Assembly: GCA_943373175.1 (NCBI GenBank)
Contig: CALSBM010000009.1
Location: forward strand, 1-64,000
DNA length: 64,000 nucleotides
DNA from: JAIXUI01 sp943373175
GTDB taxonomy: Bacteria; Bacteroidota; Bacteroidia; UBA7662; JAIXUI01
Direction of reading: 5' to 3'
Shown: positions 60,468-64,000 of the stretch, one piece after another
Numbering within the stretch: position 1 is the first letter of the stretch
How the letters are laid out: each line of letters starts with the position of its first letter
Position numbers and translations under genes: made by a program
The notes under the pieces: generated by a model
Told to the model about the DNA's origin: nothing
The model's input: only the letters and a program-made list of their open reading frames with translations
Databases searched by the model: none

Positions 60468-60476
60468 ATAAAGGAC

Positions 60477-60520
60477 ACCACCAAAACCACCGAAAACACT
60501 TTTTAGACCACCAAAACCAC
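60477..60520 (+). promoter_or_regulatory. Pair of 14-bp direct repeats ACCACCAAAACCAC
   Basis: Copies at 60477-60490 and 60507-60520, 30 bp apart, lie between the 393-aa gene and the next HTH gene. The spacing of about three helical turns fits an operator or an iteron-like site. Confidence 0.5.
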
Positions 60521-60565
60521 TTTGCTTGTTTGCATCACCGAAATAAATCAAACGGTGTTAGCAAA

Positions 60566-60901
60566 ATGGAAATTACATTTGAATCGTTACCAAAAGCCGT
60601 AACTCACTTACAGGAAACTGTAAACAACATCGAACGGCTGTTACTTGAAAAAAGTAACGAAATCCCACAGGAAGCAGACGAACTTTTAACAGTTCAGGAC
60701 ACGGCAAAATTTTTATCGTTATCCGTTCCCACCGTGTACTCATTAATTCACAAAGGCGAATTGCCAGTAATGAAGCGTTCAAAGCGATGTTACTTTTCAA
60801 AGATTGAGTTAATCAATTATTTGAAGCAAGGCAGAAAAAAGACGTTGGCAGAAACAGCCAGTGAAGCCGACACCTATTTAAAGAATAAAAAAAGGGGTTA
60901 A
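60566..60901 (+). CDS. HTH (excisionase/MerR-like) DNA-binding protein
   Basis: The product is 111 aa from ATG 60566 (MEITFESLPKAVTHLQETV). A short coiled-coil (residues ~8-27) precedes the helix-turn-helix 'LTVQDTAKFLSLSVPTVYSLIHKGELPVMK' with 'YFSKIELINYLKQG'. The tail is basic. It is the typical small regulator upstream of replication or mobilisation genes in Bacteroidetes elements. Confidence 0.85.
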   Translation: MEITFESLPKAVTHLQETVNNIERLLLEKSNEIPQEADELLTVQDTAKFLSLSVPTVYSLIHKGELPVMKRSKRCYFSKIELINYLKQGRKKTLAETASEADTYLKNKKRG

Positions 60902-60904
60902 GCC

Positions 60905-61213
60905 ATGCAGGAACATAGCCAAAACCCCCGTAATTCTTTGAGTAGGAGACAAAGCAAAGATAGTTCACACCTCAACCAACTGAAAACCATATTTCAGTAT
61001 TTACAAAACAATGTTGCCACCGCTTCAATGGTTGCAGATGCAACGGGTGTACCTCAAAAATGCATTACCCGATACAAAAGAGATTTGGAAAAGGCAGGGC
61101 GACTTTGGGAGGTTACCAAAGACACTTGTAAGAAAACGGGGTTTCGTGCCTGGTATCTAAGCACTGACCCAGCCAAAGCACCAAAAAAAACTCCACAACT
61201 AACCCTCTTTTGA
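60905..61213 (+). CDS. Small winged-helix-like protein
   Basis: The product is 102 aa with a predicted winged helix in 'LKTIFQYLQNNVATASMVAD' followed by 'ATGVPQKCITRYKRDLEKAGRLW'. It ends in TPQLTLF. It starts 3 bp after the preceding stop and is 1 bp from the RepA-like gene, so it belongs to the same transcript. It is probably a DNA-binding accessory. Confidence 0.7.
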   Translation: MQEHSQNPRNSLSRRQSKDSSHLNQLKTIFQYLQNNVATASMVADATGVPQKCITRYKRDLEKAGRLWEVTKDTCKKTGFRAWYLSTDPAKAPKKTPQLTLF

Positions 61214-61214
61214 T

Positions 61215-62279
61215 ATGGAACTAAATACAAACTTTGATTTTGATAAGTACGGTATAGGGGTTGAGGATATTAAAACCGAAGCTGAACTATTGATTAAGAA
61301 GGGTAACGAAGCCAAAGAAAGTAAGGGGCTATTCACTGTAAAGACGGCAAGCCGTTGGATTGAACAAGCGAAAACCCGACCTATTCCGAAAATGCTTTTT
61401 AGTGAATTTTGGTTTGAGGGTGAACTATGTATTTTGTTTGCCGACACCAATTTAGGTAAGTCAATTTTAGCCGTGCAAATTGGTAACAGCATAAGCAGGG
61501 GCGAACAAATACAGGGTTTTGAATTGGAAACACCAAAGCAACCGATTTTGTATTTTGATTTTGAGTTAAGCGACAAACAATTTGAAAACCGATATTCAAT
61601 AAAGTTTGAACAGCATTACGATTTTGACAACAACTTTATAAGGGTTGAAATAAACCCCGAAGCCACCATACCCGAAGCCCAAACTTTTGAGGATTTCCTC
61701 AACCATTCATTGGAACGAAGCATTACCGAAACAGGGGCAAAGGTTTTGATCATTGATAACCTTACTTACCTGAAAAATGAAACTGAAAAGGCCAAAGATG
61801 CTTTGCCCTTAATGAAACATTTGAAAGCATTAAAGAACAAATACGGGCTTTCTATTTTGGCACTTGCACACACACCAAAAAGGGACTTATCAAAACCAAT
61901 TACCCGAAATGATTTACAAGGCAGTAAGATGCTAATAAACTTTTGTGATAGTTCCTTTTCAATCGGTGAAAGCCACAGCGACAAAAATTTACGCTACCTG
62001 AAACAGATTAAGCAACGGAACACTGAACAAATTTACGATGCTGAAAATGTTTGTGTTTGTCAAATTGATAAGCCCCTTAATTTCCTATTGTTTGAGTTTG
62101 TGAATATTGGTAAGGAATGGGAACACCTGAAACAGCACACCGAAAAGGACAAAGAAAACCTGAACGAAAAGGTAAGCGAACTAAAGCAGCGAGGGCAAAG
62201 CCTTCGGGAAATTGGGGCTGAACTGGGTATTTCTCACATGAAAGTAAGTAGAATTTTAAATGACTGTAACACCCCGTAA
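61215..62279 (+). CDS. RepA-like AAA (DnaB/RecA-fold) ATPase
   Basis: The product is 354 aa. Walker A is 'LFADTNLGKSILAVQI' (GKS), Walker B 'KVLIIDNLTYL' and a later 'SILALAHTPKRD' sensor-like strand, as in RepA/AAA_25 helicases of mobile elements. The C-terminal ~30 residues form a HTH ('GQSLREIGAELGISHMKVSRIL'). It may unwind DNA at the element's replication origin with the adjacent primase-like protein. Confidence 0.85.
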   Translation: MELNTNFDFDKYGIGVEDIKTEAELLIKKGNEAKESKGLFTVKTASRWIEQAKTRPIPKMLFSEFWFEGELCILFADTNLGKSILAVQIGNSISRGEQIQGFELETPKQPILYFDFELSDKQFENRYSIKFEQHYDFDNNFIRVEINPEATIPEAQTFEDFLNHSLERSITETGAKVLIIDNLTYLKNETEKAKDALPLMKHLKALKNKYGLSILALAHTPKRDLSKPITRNDLQGSKMLINFCDSSFSIGESHSDKNLRYLKQIKQRNTEQIYDAENVCVCQIDKPLNFLLFEFVNIGKEWEHLKQHTEKDKENLNEKVSELKQRGQSLREIGAELGISHMKVSRILNDCNTP

Positions 62280-62317
62280 CAACTGTAACACCCTGTTACA
62301 AGTGTTACACCTGTTAC
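62266..62317 (+). promoter_or_regulatory. Six phased GTAAC/GTTAC half-sites
   Basis: GTAAC starts at 62266, 62276 and 62285, then GTTAC at 62295, 62304 and 62313. The spacing is 9-10 bp, so all face one side of the helix, and the whole array is palindromic about ~62291. The first two lie in the 3' end of the ATPase gene. Candidate origin iterons or an operator. Confidence 0.6.
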
Positions 62318-62333
62318 ACTAAAGAGGTAAAAA

Positions 62334-63575
62334 ATGAATACTTACAGCCATAATGAACAATTGCCCGAACTTAAATTTGATAAGAAACGGAACAGGGTAA
62401 AACTTTGCCCGTGCGGAAAGAATAATAAGGACGGTAAGTTTGTGCCCTATGTAGGACATGAAAACAAAGGGTATTGCCATTCGTGCGGTGAAACATTTTT
62501 ACCTGAATTGCCAAAGGCTGAACAATGGAATATCCCCCAGTCCAAAGCGTACACCCCCCGACCTGTTACACCTCAACCAAAGCCCGCTTCATTTATTCCC
62601 ATTGAGGTATTCAAAGCCAGCCTGAAAGCACACGAAGCGAACCACTTTGTAACTTTCCTTATTGACCTATTCGGGATTGAGGTTACCGGCCAACTTATAA
62701 GCCGTTATTTTATTGCCACTTCAAAGCATTGGAACGGTGCAACGGTATTTTGGCAGATTGACACCGAGGGCAAAGTAAGAACAGGCAAAATAATGCTTTA
62801 CAGCCCCGCCACAGGCAAAAGAGTTAAAGAACCATTCAACCATATTAGCTGGGTACACAAAGCCCTTAGACAGCCTGAATTTGAGTTAAAGCAATGTTTA
62901 TTTGGTGAACACTTACTAATTGATAAAGTAAAGCCCATCGCAATAGTTGAAAGCGAAAAAACGGCTGTTATTGCCAGCGTTTATTTGCCCCAATTCATTT
63001 GGCTTGCCGTTGGCAGCCTTACAAATCTGAATGCTGAAAAGTGCAGCGTATTAAAGGGGCGAACTATTGCACTATTTCCCGACCTCAACGGGTTTGAAAA
63101 ATGGAGCAGAAAGGCAAGGGAACTTTCACACCTTTCCACAATTAGCGTTTCCGATTTACTGGAACGCAAAGCCACCGAAGCCGAAAAGAAACAAGGGTTT
63201 GACCTTGCCGACTACTTGATAAAATATGATTACAAAACCTTTGCATTTCCTGAACCCAAAGCCAAAGAGGCAGCCCCAGCCATTACCCCGTTGGTTGATG
63301 TAAAAGCGATTGACAAGACAGAGCCTGGTTGCTGTTTCAGCAAGCCCGAACCATCGCAGCCCGAAAGCTGGATACAAGATATTTCCGAACTTGAGACCTA
63401 CTTTGCAGGGATTCAGCTACCAACCCAGCCCGTAAAACTAAACCACTACAGCACAATAACGGATTGTTCCCTGTTCATAGAAAGCCACCTTTCAACCTTA
63501 AGAGCGAATGTAGGTAAGCCTATCTTTCAGCCATACTTTGACCGATTACTAACCTTAAAAACAGAGCTTCAATGA
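62334..63575 (+). CDS. CHC2 zinc-finger/toprim-like protein (DUF6371 type)
   Basis: The product is 413 aa. The N-terminus has a zinc finger 'CPCGKNNKDGKFVPY..HENKGYCHSCGETFLPE'. The middle resembles a toprim fold with 'IAIVESEKTAVIASVYLPQF' (the conserved Glu), 'FIWLAVGS' and 'TIALFPDLNGFEKW' (DxN). Such proteins act as primase-like partners of RepA ATPases in mobile elements. The C-terminal ~100 residues are P/K/E-rich. It overlaps the following gene by 4 bp. Confidence 0.78.
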   Translation: MNTYSHNEQLPELKFDKKRNRVKLCPCGKNNKDGKFVPYVGHENKGYCHSCGETFLPELPKAEQWNIPQSKAYTPRPVTPQPKPASFIPIEVFKASLKAHEANHFVTFLIDLFGIEVTGQLISRYFIATSKHWNGATVFWQIDTEGKVRTGKIMLYSPATGKRVKEPFNHISWVHKALRQPEFELKQCLFGEHLLIDKVKPIAIVESEKTAVIASVYLPQFIWLAVGSLTNLNAEKCSVLKGRTIALFPDLNGFEKWSRKARELSHLSTISVSDLLERKATEAEKKQGFDLADYLIKYDYKTFAFPEPKAKEAAPAITPLVDVKAIDKTEPGCCFSKPEPSQPESWIQDISELETYFAGIQLPTQPVKLNHYSTITDCSLFIESHLSTLRANVGKPIFQPYFDRLLTLKTELQ

Positions 63576-64000
63576 AACAAAGCATCAAAGAGTTAACCCT
63601 GATTCACTTAGAAGAATTGGCCTATCAATACGTTGAGGAATGTATCAATAACAAAAAAGAAGTTCCTACTGCATCGGGCAAAATTGTACTGGTAACAGAC
63701 CGACACCTTCCAACTATTGATTACTTTCTACGAATATGGATACCCAATAAAGGTAAGCCCACTATTCACCGGGCTACTTATTACAGATGGTTGAATGATG
63801 AAAGCAACTCCAAAAAATGCGACACTATAAAAAGCATTGAGGAACTGTTTAAAGCCCTAGCAACGGATATTGTAGCCAATGAGGGCAAAGGCATTTTCTA
63901 TGCAAAGAACCGTCTAGGAATGACCGATAAGCCCTTACTAGAATCAGCGTTTAGAGAACAGCCACTATTTCCCAACGTGACTGGTATTCTTCAAATTGAG
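63572..64000 (+). CDS. Terminase-small-subunit-like ORF, partial at right edge
   Basis: At least 143 residues are open to the window edge. The ATG overlaps the upstream stop. 'KPTIHRATYYRWLNDESNSKK' looks like a HTH of the terminase small subunit type and 'GKGIFYAKNRLGMTDKP' follows as in DNA-packaging/HTH_psq-like proteins. It may equally be an element-encoded regulator. The end is not visible. Confidence 0.5.
   Translation, partial: MKQSIKELTLIHLEELAYQYVEECINNKKEVPTASGKIVLVTDRHLPTIDYFLRIWIPNKGKPTIHRATYYRWLNDESNSKKCDTIKSIEELFKALATDIVANEGKGIFYAKNRLGMTDKPLLESAFREQPLFPNVTGILQIE

Overview
The window is chromosomal DNA of a Bacteroidota bacterium. Evidence for this is the presence of type IX secretion sorting domains (type A and the CHU_C/gliding-type C-terminus), promoters with TAnnTTTG-like -7 elements placed very close to start codons, Bacteroidetes-style RlmN, and a T9SS metalloprotease. 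A flavobacterial or cryomorph-like lineage is plausible, but I cannot fix the genus.

Region 1 (1-8400) is AT-rich and accessory. It starts with the 3' end of an IS1595-type transposase. Unrelated cargo genes follow: an orphan ORF, a DUF4349 lipoprotein, a 207-aa hypothetical, diacylglycerol kinase plus a small membrane protein, a two-gene hypothetical module, and an AlbA_2/HATPase RecG-like protein. Long related repeats separate them. Each cargo is bracketed by a left core (GTTAT..) and a matching right inverse core (..ATAAC) specific to that cargo. The repeats carry a conserved terminator hairpin, and three of them carry remnants of the 3' end of a tyrosine recombinase gene. I read this as an integron-like gene-cassette array, partly decayed. 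It is the main candidate for an undescribed system here. tRNA-Asp lies at its right edge.

Region 2 (8600-57520) is mostly core genome: ferritin, OmpH-like chaperone, acyl-CoA carboxylase, RarA, MnmD, an exonuclease, a serine hydrolase, a lectin-like T9SS protein, tRNA-Ser, a surface-glycan cluster (glycosyltransferases, methyltransferases, flippase), a CsgG-like lipoprotein pair, RlmN/TadA/TlpA, an AAA_14/DUF4143 ATPase, an AraC regulator, acyl-CoA dehydrogenase, fumarase, TypA/BipA, and a T9SS metalloprotease. An acetate/carboxylate module runs on the minus strand: a stand-alone InsA-like zinc-ribbon protein, porin, MHS transporter, small membrane protein, SSF-histidine kinase, response regulator, a truncated acyl-CoA synthetase remnant, and Acs. 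A MITE-like family (about 155-201 bp, with terminal inverted repeats) is scattered through this region in six copies. An outer-membrane beta-barrel gene is broken by one in-frame stop, and an AAA ATPase is reduced to its N-terminus next to a Fic protein.

Region 3 (57503-64000) begins at the 3' end of mnmE, a known att site for genomic islands. It holds an integrative element: a HTH protein, a tyrosine integrase, a hypothetical, two further DNA-binding proteins, a RepA-like AAA ATPase, a CHC2/toprim-like protein, and a terminase-small-subunit-like ORF that runs off the window. Helically phased short repeats sit in its intergenic gaps.
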